Of a stretch of 64,000 bases of DNA, positions 23,840-36,542 are shown piece by piece (positions within the stretch are counted from its first letter, which is position 1; each line of letters starts with the position of its first letter). The notes beneath the pieces were generated by a model. That model saw only the letters and a list, made by a program, of their open reading frames with translations, did not search any database and was not told the DNA's origin. The position numbers and the translations under genes were made by a program. The stretch comes from Carya illinoinensis (lineage: Eukaryota > Streptophyta > Magnoliopsida > Fagales > Juglandaceae), in contig NC_056755.1 in assembly GCF_018687715.1 (NCBI RefSeq), positions 9,249,501 through 9,313,500 on the forward strand, written 5' to 3'.

Positions 23840-26800
23840 ATGCAATTTCAGATACCCAGATGGCGGAACTTTTCCATGATAAAAATTTCTTTGATTTCAT
23901 CAACTTCACTGGAACCCCATTTTGCTTCGTTTCATTCAACACCCACTTCATGTCAGAAGTGGAAGAACAAGTGGAAGTCTGTGAGTTTATCGTTTCTCTC
24001 TCTTCATATTCCGTTTCAAAAGCTTTATTTCTTTGGGTGTTTTTTGATTGTGTAATGCTGTTTTTCGTATTATCCATTATCCATATAGTGAAATTTTGTA
24101 TTTTGTATGCATATGAGTTGTTCTGTTTATTCTTATGTTTTCCGACATGCAATTCTGCTTTGCATTTGAATTTTTTGCATACGAAGTGGATCCATTTCCA
24201 TAGTATATCGAGTAAGAAATTTTATTTATAATGCTAGGAGTTTAGATGGCGTACGCTCCTGGCTTTTTTATAGTGCAAAGCTCTTATCGAATAAATTCTT
24301 TAAAGTGCTGAGTTATTACACATAAATCAATTGGCAGTACAAACCTTTTTTGGGATCGTTCATTGGCATTTTGGAAGCACTTCCTTTATTTTTGAAAACA
24401 AGATCCAATTATAATCTTGTTATTGGCATATGGTATCAAAATTCGTCCTCGAGCTTCCATTATAAGGTTATTGATTTTTTAAACCAACATAACATTACAA
24501 ATAAAAATGAATATTCAAAAGAAAGGGATGGGGCCCTAACCAAACTTTTGAATACTGTTTTGGCAGCCGTTTTGGTTAAGGCGCTGGAATGAAATATTTC
24601 GGTACCGGTACTGTTTTTGGACGGTCTATATATAATAAATTATTTATAAATGTATAAATTATATTTCAAAATAATATCAATGCAAGTTTTAAAAAGTTCA
24701 CATATTTATAAAACTCAATAATACTTCTAAGTTCTCAATCCAACTATTTAAAAAAATAATCAATCATCTTTATCACAAAAATGAGAGTAGAGATTTTATT
24801 TTTAACTCTCGAGAAAAGGGAATTAAAAAAAAGTTAAAAAAATAGTCTTCAAATGTGAGAATTTGAGTGAAAATTAAGAAAAAATCAGAATTTTTACATT
24901 AATTATAAAAACTCACTAATTTTGGCTGGTACGCCGAAAACTGGCCGGTATTTGACCCAGTATGAAACAGATGCATTTTTTGTACTGGTCACTATTCTGG
25001 TTCAAAAAATACAGGCCGTACCAGCCGGTATGGTACGAAATTTAAAAATTTGGCCCTAACAAATCAGTGTAATAATTATTATATTAAAGAAAAGAAAAGA
25101 ATTTGGGAAATGGAGTCAAACGAGCTTGTTTGGTCCCTATATTTGAAGGTGGTTGCTGAGGCAGTTTCTTTGCTGCAGTAGGATATCGAAACAGGAGTTG
25201 TGTGCCACTATTGATTGTGTTGAGGTAGTCGTTGAAGATCACCGCTCCCACTTCCTTGGACATGGGAGCACAAACCAATGTTAGCTTTCAAAAAAAGAGA
25301 AGACGAATCCCACGTTTCGATGAAATAAGCTTCACTGTCGCAAAATGAGGTGGTGCATGCATGGCAGAACAAAAGGTGGAGAAAACGGTGGTGGGGTGTG
25401 TGCGGCATGGACACAAAAAAAAAGTGCAGATATAGCTTCAACCATCCTAGGGAAAAAGGGAAGAAGTGGAAGAGGAGAAAGAGGAAAGAGTAAGGGGAAG
25501 AAGAAGGGAAAGGGGGGAGGAAAGGATGGGAAGAACTGACCACCTCCCCCTCTCCTCGGAAAGCCAATCACAGAAAGTTTCTCTCGCTAGATTTAACTGA
25601 AGAAGACATTGGGGAAGATCCATTATAAGGCTATTTGCCTCCATTTTTTTTAGTCTTGCCTCATGCCTAAGTATTGACAAAATATCAGGCTTAGTTTCTT
25701 TTTTCTGGTTTGGATGTGTTATTTGGTTTCTCAATTTCATCACATTTTAAGCTTAATTTAGCGGAATGGTTTCATGATTGGCCTAGATGTCAGAAAGAGA
25801 TTTGCTTTTGGCATTTCTTAGATATTCAACACGAATGTAGTTCAATACATGTAAAACAGATTAGTTTTGGCATTCATTTAGTTCCTAGATTCTCTTATTT
25901 TTTATCCATTTGATATCTTCCCAAGCACATACCAAATATAATAGTTGTCCTGTATTAAAACTAATTGGAGAGGAGCTCAGTCATCCTTCAAACTTTTTTT
26001 TTTTTAAATGTTTGCCGCTATCAGCTGTCGGTAATTGATTAATGGTGAACACACTCACAGTGTACACCCATGCGCACCGTATACTTACATATGTAGTATG
26101 TACACACTCACTTGCACACCCATACTTACATATCTTAGATATCAATAAATTTATTTTCACAATTTTTAAAGAATTGATAGGAAAATTACTTTTGCAGGGT
26201 ATAAACGGAAGCCAGGAACCTACTAAGGTAAGCAAGTCTGTATTTATTAAGTTGAATTTTACCTGTTACTGAATAGACCAGATGAACTTGGCATGGTACA
26301 ATGGCCATTTCTTTATAGATAGGCTTGTTTCTTTTTTGTGTTATTTTGCTATTTATTTAGCTTTTATTAGAAAGCTTTTATATTACGGATTTATTCAATC
26401 TAAGACCTGATATGTGCGTGAGTTGGTTTACCTATCAAAAGAAGGAACTGTGTGTCCATATACATGTATGCAGCTAACATTCAACCCTAATATGAATTTG
26501 ACTTAACTATTAACACCAAAGTAAAGAACTTTTAAATCTAATTTTTTTTTTATGAATAAATTTAAAACTTAATTGCATGGTAATTCCTATGGATGAAAAT
26601 GACCGCTCTAGGTAGAAATCTGAAAATTGCAAAAATACCCTGACTTGTAAAATTAAGAAAACTAAACCAGCCTCTTACTCTCTGCATTGACTTATCACCA
26701 TAGTCATCAAGCGCATGCTCCATCTTGACTTGGAACGAAATAGATCTTTGTCATTTTCAGTTAGTAGCAAAAGGTTAATGGAGAATATTGTAAGTTGACT

Positions 26801-29800
26801 GCATTGACCAGAAATCCTACATTTAAAAGTAAACCTTGTAAGTTGACTGTTATAGCTATCTGGTGCTGCATAGATATTCATGAGACCTTCATCACTCGAG
26901 TTGGCTGTAAAACTGAATCTATATAAATTCGAAGGTGCTGAATGCTAATCACTTATAGACGGAAATAGCAAGTGTGTATTACTCAGCTTTTATGTCAATT
27001 TCAGTTGCCAGTGTTAGTTTCCATCCTTATAGACGGAAAAAATTTATCTTTTCTTTGTGAGAGCTACAAATGTAATCTTAAATCAATTTATTGCTTCCAC
27101 CACTTCCTTTGGTTTTCTCTTATTATTATTAGTATTTATTTATTTTTAAATATATGTGCTTTTCTGGATTCCAAGCTTCTCACACTAAGTATATTCAATC
27201 AGAGTCAAATCAGATATGCAGTACGTCAAAGGCGTGCTGACACAAAGAGAGCTCTAAAAGACCTCCTCTTTAAAAGTGGGTCCTCAAAGGTCCAGGTACA
27301 CTTTCTTTATCCTGAATGCTTGATGAAATATCATATTATTATAACATGGCATAAGCAATGGAAGATATATGCACATATGTTTGTGTAATGGTTGTGTGCA
27401 ATTTTTGCTTGTTGAACCTAATTCATTTGGAAGTTACATTTAGAATGTGTATTCAATGTGGTTATCTAATTTGATTGGGAGTATTATAGTCTTTGGGTTT
27501 CAGTTATCACTCAAATTTGATCTTGGTAATAAGCGGCATGATTGGCTCATTAGGCAAAGCAAGATGCATTACTAATGTATTTGTGCCTTTTCTTTTCCAT
27601 ATGTACGTAACAAAAATATATTAAAAGAGGCATGGGGCACAAGCTGTGTCATGAATTTAGTTTGAGCTTTCTCAACTAGAAACAGAAGTCATGGAACTCT
27701 CTTGACCATGTCAAGACTTTCAGCTTGTTCATTGCCATTGTTTGAAAATTGAAACAATGTATTGGAGGCTTATGCACCCATTGGCTCCATTGTTTGCATT
27801 GGGCCACTGAAACTGGAATCAATCAGTAGGACATCCCGTGCTTGATTTGCGAAGGAAAACCACCCACTGGCTCCATTGTTTGCATTCGGCCACTGAAAAA
27901 GTTAGCTAGCATCCCAAAAGTGATGGCAGCAATTTCACGTAATGTTTCTATTCTAGGGTGATTCTTTTAATTATTGCAATGGCCTTTCTCTTATGACTAG
28001 GATTTTAAAGTATACATGCTATGTAAAGCATAATGAGGCCCTAGCTACAAAAAAATTTTAAACACTTTCTTTAACCGATCAAAAAAAGTTTCTAAACAAA
28101 CCTTTCACTGTTTCATAATCTTAAATAAAATGTTTTGTCTTCATCAGCTAAATAATGCTTATCTACTACCTTCACGAGGCAGGATCTTTGCCTACAAGCT
28201 TCTAATGATTTTTTTCTCTAATTCTATGTCTTTCTTGTCAAAATCGTGGGTGAGCTTTTTTGGGAATTGACCCAAGCTTTGCCTGAATATTTTACCTAGG
28301 ATGAAGAGAGGATGTTGAGAGTTCAAATGGGAACGCAATGGTTTGCAAAGCAGGAGGGTCATCCATATAGCTCTGATAAGAGAGGTCGATCAAAGTCTTC
28401 TGCTCACCGTGCTGACAAAATCCACAACCAGAAACTTAAACGTGAGCTTTTTTACCCCTATCTCATACATTAGTTCCCTTTTATTTCGTTTCTTTTTTGT
28501 TCCATAATTAGTTTGTTTTGATCAATTTGCCTTTTCTTGAGTTTTTGCTTGAAATACTTGGTGTGTGTTTGGTTAATGGAATTTTGAGAATGTTTGAGAT
28601 TTGTTTTTTGAAAAATAATGAGATATGCTTTTTATTATATTGTGAAGGCAAAGAGAGAAAAACTTGAATAATTTTTGTGAAATATGTTTTGTATTGGGAT
28701 TTCTGAAAGTGGATGGGTAGAGTTGAAAAGTTGTTTGAATATAAGTTTTTGTAAAAGTGGTTTTGGTTTTTGTGCTTTTGACTTTTCACTAAATATAGGC
28801 AAATGATTTAATGAAAGTTGAAATATAATTTTTTTTAAAAGATTGAAAGATGTTTGTATTGAAGTTTTTTTGTTTTTGAAAAATTTTGGAAATTTGTGTA
28901 AACCAAACAAGGCTTACATTTCCTAGATTTCTTTATCCGCATCCCAGCACATACGGCAAAGTGGCAAAATAATCCTCAACATATATTTACAAATTCAGTA
29001 GAAGTCACTGTTATGCATGTATGGCATGCGAAGTTGGATAAAGTCATGGTTGAGGTTGAAAGCCTAATACTTTGTAGTCAATACTAAAGATGATGTGGTT
29101 ATTGCAGGAGTTAAAGAATCACTAACGAAGTGAGGGATGTAAAGGATATCTTGTCTTGAGCTGAAAGTTGTCTTAATGTCAAAATATAGAATATTTTAAG
29201 ATGAAAAAGCTCAGGGTGCTTAATGGTTGGAAACTGTCATGATTTTGTTATCTGTAATGCTCTTGACAGACTTCATGCTTCCTTTTTACAACATTTTCAG
29301 GTAAGTTGAGACAAAAGAGGTTCTCTGAGGACTTCGATGAGGATCCTGAGCCAATCTTTAGAGCAACATTTGGAAACAGATGGTATACTTGGTCATTTAA
29401 CTCACGGCAGGAATCTTCTTTCCAGAATTCAACATCTGGATTCGAGTGGAGAGAGCCTTCAAGTTGGAAAAACAGTAGAACTAGAAGATGGGAAACCCTG
29501 GGTGATGCTGAGTCTGATGACGATTCATGCTCTGTAGGATCGCGTACCGACAGAACTATTCTTGGTCTGCCTCCAACAGGCCATTTAAAGATTGAAGATG
29601 TTAAAAACGCGTGAGTGATCTAGGGCGTTTAAGTACTTTTCGATATATTACATACATACATACATAGCACATATACATCTATACAATATACATTTATCTT
29701 GCTAACTTCTTGACTGCCACCTTATGTTTGGCACTTTCTTTCAGCTTCCGTTTGTCAGCTTTGAAGTGGCATCCTGACAAGCATCAAGGTCCTTCACAGG

Positions 29801-30463
29801 TCAGTAAAGATGTCCTGCCACCTTAGGCTTCTCTGATCTCTCCGCCCAATCTGCTACTAAAGTTTCTTGGATGTCCTGTGATAAAAAATTAAGCGTCGAG
29901 TCTTAGAAGATGCCAGCCATCTTTACTGATTAAATATCTTGGTGGCATCCTAAATTCTTGGCATCAAGTCCCACCTTAAACCAAGGGATTTTATTTTTTG
30001 GGGGGAATGGGGCTGGCAAGGATTGGGTATTTGCAATGTATGTGGGCCAGTACCTACGTCCATGAAATTGCACTAAGAACCCAGATTTACAATTTTCCCT
30101 CAATTAAATGGATAAGACCCAATTTCTGGTGTGGACATGTAACTGCTGAAATGTAAGATTTATTGAGGCCCATTTTGTAAAACTTTTGTTCTCAAAGCAG
30201 ATTTTTATTTTTTGTTCTCATTTTTAATGCTGTTGATTTCTATTTATTATAACTGATCTCAAAACTTAATCTTCCATTAAACTTATATAATTGAGGCATA
30301 TAATGGCCATTTATCCTTTTATTTATCGGTTTTTGTTTTAAATGATTTGGTTTGAGAAGTCTTACAAGAGAGCTTTGAATGATTGCAGGCAATCGCTGAA
30401 GAGAAATTCAAACTGTGCGCTAGTGCTTACAGGTCGCTGTGTAGTGCCCTCTCCCCAGCTTAG
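23840..30463 (+). CDS. J-domain protein with C-terminal HPD J-domain, seven exons
   Basis: Proposed exons: 23840-23980, 26198-26227, 27203-27295, 28300-28441, 29301-29610, 29745-29799 and 30389-30463. All have GT/AG borders and a kept frame, giving 281 residues. The N-terminus (MQFQIPRWRNFSMIKISLIS) is basic, Ser-rich and lacks acids, so it may target mitochondria. The middle is basic (IRYAVRQRRADTKRALKDLL) and then acidic/Trp-rich (FRATFGNRWYTWSF). The J-domain is at the extreme C-terminus: HLKIEDVKNAFRLSALKWHP then DKHQG, with HPD intact, ending AEEKFKLCASAYRSLCSA. It would stimulate an Hsp70 partner. Upstream, a G+C-richer stretch (23510-23700) is the likely promoter. The 30-nt second exon and the first acceptor are the least certain parts. 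No exact orthologue name is given. Confidence 0.8.
24531..25060. mobile_element. Possible MULE-type insertion in intron 1 of the J-protein gene
   Basis: The 9-base word GGCCCTAAC occurs at 24531-24539 and 25052-25060. Near both ends lie inverted similar stretches rich in GGTACCGGTA and TACCAGCCGGTA. The right edge fits a terminal inverted repeat, but the left repeat starts about 60 bases inside the duplication. The boundaries are therefore doubtful. Confidence 0.35.
28558..28914. mobile_element. MITE-like element in intron 4 of the J-protein gene
   Basis: The left end TGTGTTTGGTTAATGG and right end AAACCAAACAAGGC form an imperfect terminal inverted repeat around an A+T-rich body, typical of Tourist-like MITEs. 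The intronic open frames on the minus strand here are part of the element. Confidence 0.5.
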
Positions 30464-31754
30464 TTTGTGGGGTTTTGGTTCAAATGTATTCAATTCCCTT
30501 ACAGGTTAGCTTTTCGTATGGAGGGGGGGAGGTGTATGATTTTCTTCTTCTTTTTTTAATCACATTGAATTATATGATTATTCTCAATAATGTCTCCTCT
30601 TGAAATTGAGTTCTCAAGTTCATAAACCAAAAGCATCGAATTACAGTTTAACGCTGGATCAGCTTAGGTTATAGCCTTTGCATTTGGATTTAGTGTACCC
30701 CAACCATTGGCTGTAGTTGTTCTTTGAAAACAATCCCAGATTTCAGACCAACCCATGGCCTATTTCTCATCCCTTCTCGTAGTTTATAATTCCATTTTCT
30801 TTTTCCTAAATTAGACAATAATTCTCATACTCTTGGCCTCATTTAAAACTCATTATACCCTTTGCTATTAACGGTCTCCAATTTCTGCGAAGAAATATGT
30901 AAATAATACGAAGCTTGAAAACCACAGAGAGAGAGAGAGAGAGAGAGATTGTAGGAAGATTCCTTTGTCATGGCCAGTGATGGCAACGGTATATAGACTC
31001 GAAACAAACCGTACGCATATATATATATATATATATAGAATTTATTGGCACGAGTAATTTTTGTATGCATAGGAGTTTTTTAAGAAAGAAAGGAAAAAAA
31101 TAAAAAATAAAAATCTTCCAATAGCTCATAAGAATTATTTGCGCCTAAGGTAATCCAAACCTTAAATATGGAAGAAGCGAACCATCAAGACGTCTTTACC
31201 ACTATCAAGATTACGCATATTTGCAACGCACTCGTAAATAATACATAGCAGCTATCTTTAAACAAAAACAAAAAACAAATAAACATAGTTTTTCTTAAAA
31301 AATAATCTAAAATATAATTCAGTTGAATCCACAAAATAAATAAATAAATAAAAAGATGCTTCCAAAATTCGAGATTCTGATATATTTGTTGTTTTTTTGT
31401 AACCCTTTTGGCTCTTTGCAGCAGACGAGTTATTCAATTTCCAAAGTATATTTCCAACAATAACATTAAAAAAAAAAAAAAAACACGCGAGATTTTCCGC
31501 AAGAAAGGAAGCATCAATCTCCTTTATGATTCATAAGCCAACCAATCAACTATCAACTCACTATCAAATAGTTTTCCAGTTAAAGAAACTTGAATTTATG
31601 CAGCTGATTCAATCAAATTTCTGTTCTTGATAAAATCCTTACACAGGTAGCCAATAGATTCAGTCAAACCCATCTGCTAAGAAAATGAAGTAGCATTGAA
31701 ACTGAAATCCAATCCAATCTCAGAGATTTACTAAAGACACGAAAAAGAAAACAG
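30464..31754. other. Intergenic spacer with microsatellites
   Basis: It contains the 3' UTR of the J-protein gene, a (GA)n run at 30926-30949, a (TA)n run at 31017-31036, a short A run near 31468, and the 3' UTR side of the minus-strand membrane protein gene. No other gene was recognised. Confidence 0.5.
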
Positions 31755-32342
31755 CTAAAAACAAAGTAGGACAACAGAGGATGATACCATTAAACCATAG
31801 ATCAACATCAAGAACCCAAAATGCAAAGCCCAGTTCCTCTTAAACTTACCAAAGTAACTCTCCGGAGGCTCCTGGTAATGAATCTCAAAGTCACCGTCAC
31901 AAGCCCCATCGAACTGCTCGCCCCCAGTGGCACTCATTTTCACCTTCATCTCCCTGAGCCTCTCGGTGGCCGTTCCAAGAGTGAGCTTGTGGCAGCGCCT
32001 CTGGTACTTGAACCCGTTGATGCACTTCAGGGTCTGGGCCACGGAGACGTAGAAGATGAGGTGGGAGAGGGAGAGTAAGGTGATGGGGATCCAGCAATGG
32101 CGGCACTGTAGGCGAGAGGACTGAGCCTGTGCAAGGAAGACGAGACCCAAGAAGATGAAGAAGAGTTGGAAGAGCTTGTGGAGCTCCTTCTTTTGGAGGT
32201 CTATGGAGCGCTTCTTCTCCAGGGTCTTCTCGAAATGGAGCTGGACTATGGTGTTTATGGCCTGGAGGGCTGTCTCTTTCGGGATTGTTTGAGGATGGTG
32301 GTGGGTTTCGTGGTACGATTCGTATTCCGCCATTGATGACAC
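31755..32342 (-). CDS. Conserved plant membrane protein, three predicted TM segments
   Basis: A single-exon gene of 195 residues from the ATG at 32342. A second ATG three codons later (MAEYESYHET) may be the true start, as it looks more like the conserved beginning. After a polar N-terminus and a helical stretch (ALQAINTIVQLHFEKTLEKK) come hydrophobic segments LFQLFFIFLGLVFLAQAQ, CWIPITLLSLSHLIFYVSVA and, at the end, FGFLMLIYGLMVSSSVVLL. A Cys/His-containing loop (RLQCRHCW) precedes the second segment and CINGFKYQRRCHKL follows it. I recall close plant proteins of this kind but no known function. The leader contains a (GA)n run (32349-32376 on the plus strand). Confidence 0.85.
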   Translation of the reverse strand: MSSMAEYESYHETHHHPQTIPKETALQAINTIVQLHFEKTLEKKRSIDLQKKELHKLFQLFFIFLGLVFLAQAQSSRLQCRHCWIPITLLSLSHLIFYVSVAQTLKCINGFKYQRRCHKLTLGTATERLREMKVKMSATGGEQFDGACDGDFEIHYQEPPESYFGKFKRNWALHFGFLMLIYGLMVSSSVVLLCF

Positions 32343-32379
<37 letters not shown>

Positions 32380-35300
32380 TTTGGAGAGGGAGAGGTTTTC
32401 TTCAGACTTTACAGTGACAAGAACGGAGTTTGACAACTTTGACTCCCTCTACCTGTTCTACGTCTAAGGAATTTCCAACTTTACAAGAAGTGAAAAGACA
32501 GCTTTTTTATTTATGCGGGCACTGTGGCGATTGTTGATGGCCGTAAAACGACAGAACCCTGTTAATCGGAGGTTCTTTATTATTTATTCGGTACAAGAGT
32601 TTTGATGAACTTTTTTATGAGCAAAATTAAATCAAATTTTATAAAACTTTCCATTCCATTTCATTTTATTTTATTTAATTATTATAATTTTTATATAAAA
32701 TAAGATAAATAATTTAATTTTTTTAAATCTCAATATAAAAATATTAAAATAATATATTCTAATAATATTTTATTTAACTTTTAATTTTAGTGTCAACTTA
32801 TCTCATCTTATTTTAAAAAACAAACGAGGCTAGATGTAATAATATCTTTTATATGGAAATATATATAACTGTATGATATATAGACTATTAACGTTGTATT
32901 TTATATGCTTGAACAAGATTCTCATTTCTCCCACTAGGGCTGAGTTTTTCTCTTGCGCACACACAAAGAAAGTGGATTTGGGGTCTTCAGAAAAACCTTG
33001 GATGTCAAAGTTAATTTTCTTTGCATGTCTATAGATAGCTTTAATGTTAAGAGTTAAGAGAGTTCTACTTGAGCCTAAGGGTGTTTATATACCTGGTCGT
33101 CGTGGTCTCTGCCCACTGCTAGCGGATTGTGCAAAGGCGTTCGGGACATTGTACTAGCAATAGGTTTCCCTTTTGTCATGTCAATTGTCACCTTGCAACA
33201 TTACGCATGGGTCTCCAGTATGTTCATTGTGACAGGTAAAGGGGTGGGGAGGCGCGTGCACTACCCTAGCCACAAAGGTGGCCCCGCTTTGAGTTTTGTC
33301 ATTGCATGTTGGCTTCCCAGATCATTTAGTGCAATGTGTTTATTGACTGGCAATTTAGGCAGTGGTCTGAGTAGGTGACATGACCAATCACTATATCTGA
33401 CGGGCCTTCTTGGGCCCAACCAAGTTCTCATCTCTTCATCAGCTCGATACTAGACCTTCTAGTGGCTAGTTTGGACTCCAAGGGAAACCAAATCCCACAC
33501 TGCCCAAGTGGGAAAGTAAATCCCCTCCTCACATACTCTCATTTTTATGGCACGACTTACAAAGGCCTGATCCTTTAGACAGGTCCAGAGTCCAGGAGGA
33601 TGAGACCAATGCTCAGAGTTGGGCTTAGGGCCACTCGTGATGAGGTTGGGTATTTCCCTCCCATGGACAATAGAAAAATATTTGGTCTATACACAAATTT
33701 TACACGAACAAAATTACAGATTTGATATATTATTTTATAAAAAAAAAATTATTGTAAAAAATATATAAAGTATTGTATTAAAATAAGTTATTATATAAAC
33801 ATTTTTCTGTAAAATTTCTATGTATACTTAATACTTCTCTAAATAATATTCATTTTTAGTAGATATTGCGTTGGATTTTAGCATATCTTAATATTAATAA
33901 GTGCCAATAGCTTGAGCTACAGTCTTTTTCGTCTAACATTTTTATTTCCAGTTTTGCCCTTAGCTTTATTTGACAATTACGGTGATTTGTATATATGATA
34001 GTATTTGGTTTGGATGGAAAGTGGGCAAGTTGAGTGGAGTAGGTGGATCCATGATTAGAGCAGAGTCGTGATCAAGTCGACATCTAACCAAACATTGGTG
34101 GAGCCCCATACAGAAACAATTCATCTGAACTTGGTGCAAAAATCAATGTTTGTGTATTTCCGTAGGACAAGACCTTCATAAAATTATTAAAAGAATTTTC
34201 AGCGGTGGACTTCAGACGGCAAAATAGTATTTCTCTTATATATGCATGTTTCTTTTGATTTTGTTTGTTAGGCATCTAGCCAGCTGCCAACACCATTGAT
34301 ATATATAATATTCTAATATAATATTTCTTGTCATCATAGTGCAAAACTAAATAATCTTGACATGATCGATGATTCAGTCTATAATAATCCTCTTTTTGTT
34401 AATTATTGTGTGGGTCATAGCAATATAACTAAGGGTACGTTGGGCATAAAAAAAAATTATCAACAAAGCTTAATGATATCGAGTCATGGGTTAGTGGATT
34501 CATTTGGTACTACTGTACTTCTTTAATTTTATATAATTAACCAAACATTGGTGGAGCCCCATACAGAAACAATTCATCTGAACTTGGTGCAAAAATCGAG
34601 CTAAATGATTTTTTCCACCGAAGTGATGTCAGGGATTACGTATATTAAAATTTTTTTTATCAATAGTGATAGTGCACTGGATAACTGATATTAGACGTGT
34701 GGATTCGAATTGTCAAGTAGATGACAAATCCTTATTCAATGTTGGTCCCGCCTTGTCCTCCGTAATCAAAGCAAACATATCTTCCTTCTTGTGGGTTCCT
34801 TACTTTTTTTATTATTTTATACTATTATATATTTTTTTAAATTGTTAGGACTAATTTGAAAACAATGGTGTCAAGTAATTGAGCAGACATCATGCAACAG
34901 TAGTTCTGCAGCGTGATAGGACGTCTGGATGATTGAGGACAATAGGCACCTTAAAACGGTCTTCATGGCTCATTTGTGTTCACTTCGTCTCGTATTGCTG
35001 ATTCGGTTTTTGTTTCAGAAGGTACGTATTTCCTTAGTTTTATTTCTTTCTTCATGGTAAGGAAAATCTGCCTACACATAATCTGCCTGTGTATATATAT
35101 ATATAATACAATTTAAACTTACAATGCCTTTTGTGTCTAAACAGGAATTGTTCTCATCAAGAGATCTAAATATATAAAAAACTCTCTATTGTTCATTTCA
35201 AGACCTGTAAGTACTTTTATATATATATATATATATTATATATCTCTTTTTGCTGATCTCTACTTATAATTTTTTTGTGGATCCTTGCTTTGAATGGCAA

Positions 35301-35704
35301 ATTAATTTTGAAAAATATTTTATTCAAGAATTTTGATATGTGATATCGATCTATGCTTTTTATAAGTTCCATTTTCATGGTATTTTTTCATTCCATGTGT
35401 TATTTTCTTATCTTCATTTATTGATCTGATATTCCTTACTATAATTTTCGTAGCTGAGCGATCATCTCGATCCCCCTCTCCATATACAAGAAGCTGGTTA
35501 ATAATAAACATATATTACAAGCAACTATATATAATATGAATGGTAGAGATAAAAGTCAACAAAAGTTAGTCTTTCTATGGTAACCACTAACCTAATTAAA
35601 GTCATCATATATAAGTTATATACTTGGTCATTAGAAATTCTTATTCACAGTTACTAAAGTCAACAAAATTAATGAGTACTAGCCACCCTAGCTTAATTAT
35701 TTAT
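32343..35704. other. Gene-poor spacer, unclassified repeats
   Basis: 32600-32832 resembles the Tourist-like family, ending AAAAAACAAACGAGGCT. 33050-33660 is a G+C-richer block with no convincing frame (the 83-residue frame at 33127 has no known motif); it may be an old LTR fragment. A 60-bp direct repeat lies at 34085-34144 and 34538-34597. Short TA runs occur at 35093-35104 and 35220-35236. No gene is supported. Confidence 0.35.
34085..34597. repeat. 60-bp direct repeat pair, 453 bp apart
   Basis: 34085-34144 and 34538-34597 are identical over 60 bases (start TAACCAAACATTGGTGGAGC, end GTGCAAAAATC). The surrounding sequence differs. The source is unknown. Confidence 0.85.
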
Positions 35705-35754
35705 TTATTGACAAATAATAATAATAATTATCCCCAACAGGTAAAACTTGTATA

Positions 35755-36542
35755 GATATTTAACAGCTTTAACTGTACAACAAATCTCAACGTTAATATG
35801 ACAATTATATTTGGAAACAAGATACGGATTGTATGGAACAACCCACCGATTGTCTAAATCTTTTCCTCTAATTCTAGCAATGACTCCATTGTTAGAACGT
35901 TTGTATGAAGGAAAACAATCAGTTTCAACAGTTGTATTAGCTGTAAATTCTTTGGGGTATCGATTCTTACAGATGCCGTCTTTGTCCATACATATATTGG
36001 TTGGATTTAATATTCCGCAAGGACCATGCATCATGTGTCTAAGGACAACTTTATATAAATGTAAATTTCTCGTTTTGTTAGGTATTTCTGCTAAAACAAT
36101 TTCGTCAAAAGTTTCAGGTGCATAAATTCTCCAGTCTTTCTGAAGTATAATTAAGAAATGAACATGTGGTAGACCTCTTTTTTGATATTCGATGGTATAA
36201 ACATATGCTGCAACCTTACCAAAAATTTCTCGCTTAAACAGATCAATCTTCAATTCTTCTAATTTTGCTCTAAAGATTCTTGCAATTAAATCAGGGCGGT
36301 TCTGAACTTCTTCATGTGGATTTAGTTGTTCTAAGATTTCTTCCCAGTTTGGATTACATGTCATGGTTAGAAATATATCAGGTTTGCCAAAACGTTGAAC
36401 TAATGTCATTGCTTCCATATATCTCTTCCGCATATCTCTTGGACCTCCAATAAAAGATGAAGGTAGAATAATCCGTTTTCCAATATTGGATGCACAAGTT
36501 TCTCCAACTAAAAGAGTATCTACAATACCTGAAGCAACTATT
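35755..36542 (-). pseudogene. Helitron Rep (Helitron_like_N) fragment
   Basis: Read on the minus strand, the frame runs from a stop near 36543 without a start codon. It gives SFIGGPRDMRKRYMEAMTLV, TCNPNWEEI, then the HUH-type motif GLPHVHFLI (His-x-His). A Rep block (KNRYPKEF, YNPYLVSKYNCHINVEIC) follows, and then VKYLYKF, where the Rep catalytic Tyr motif begins. It is cut off right after this point, so the rest of Rep and the helicase are absent. In Helitrons this domain nicks and joins single-stranded DNA during rolling-circle transposition. This is a truncated relic. Confidence 0.88.

Noticed and set aside
25208..25571. Pro/Phe/Ser-rich minus-strand frames in the J-protein intron
   Set aside because: Low-complexity purine-rich tract; no family motif and inside an intron.
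28508..28910. Two minus-strand Lys/Ser-rich frames
   Set aside because: They lie in a MITE-like element with inverted ends, in an intron.
31897..32436. 179-codon minus-strand frame, His/Pro-rich
   Set aside because: An off-frame shadow of the conserved membrane protein at 31755-32342.
33127..33378. 83-codon frame in a G+C-richer block
   Set aside because: No motif, no splice context; more likely part of an unclassified repeat.
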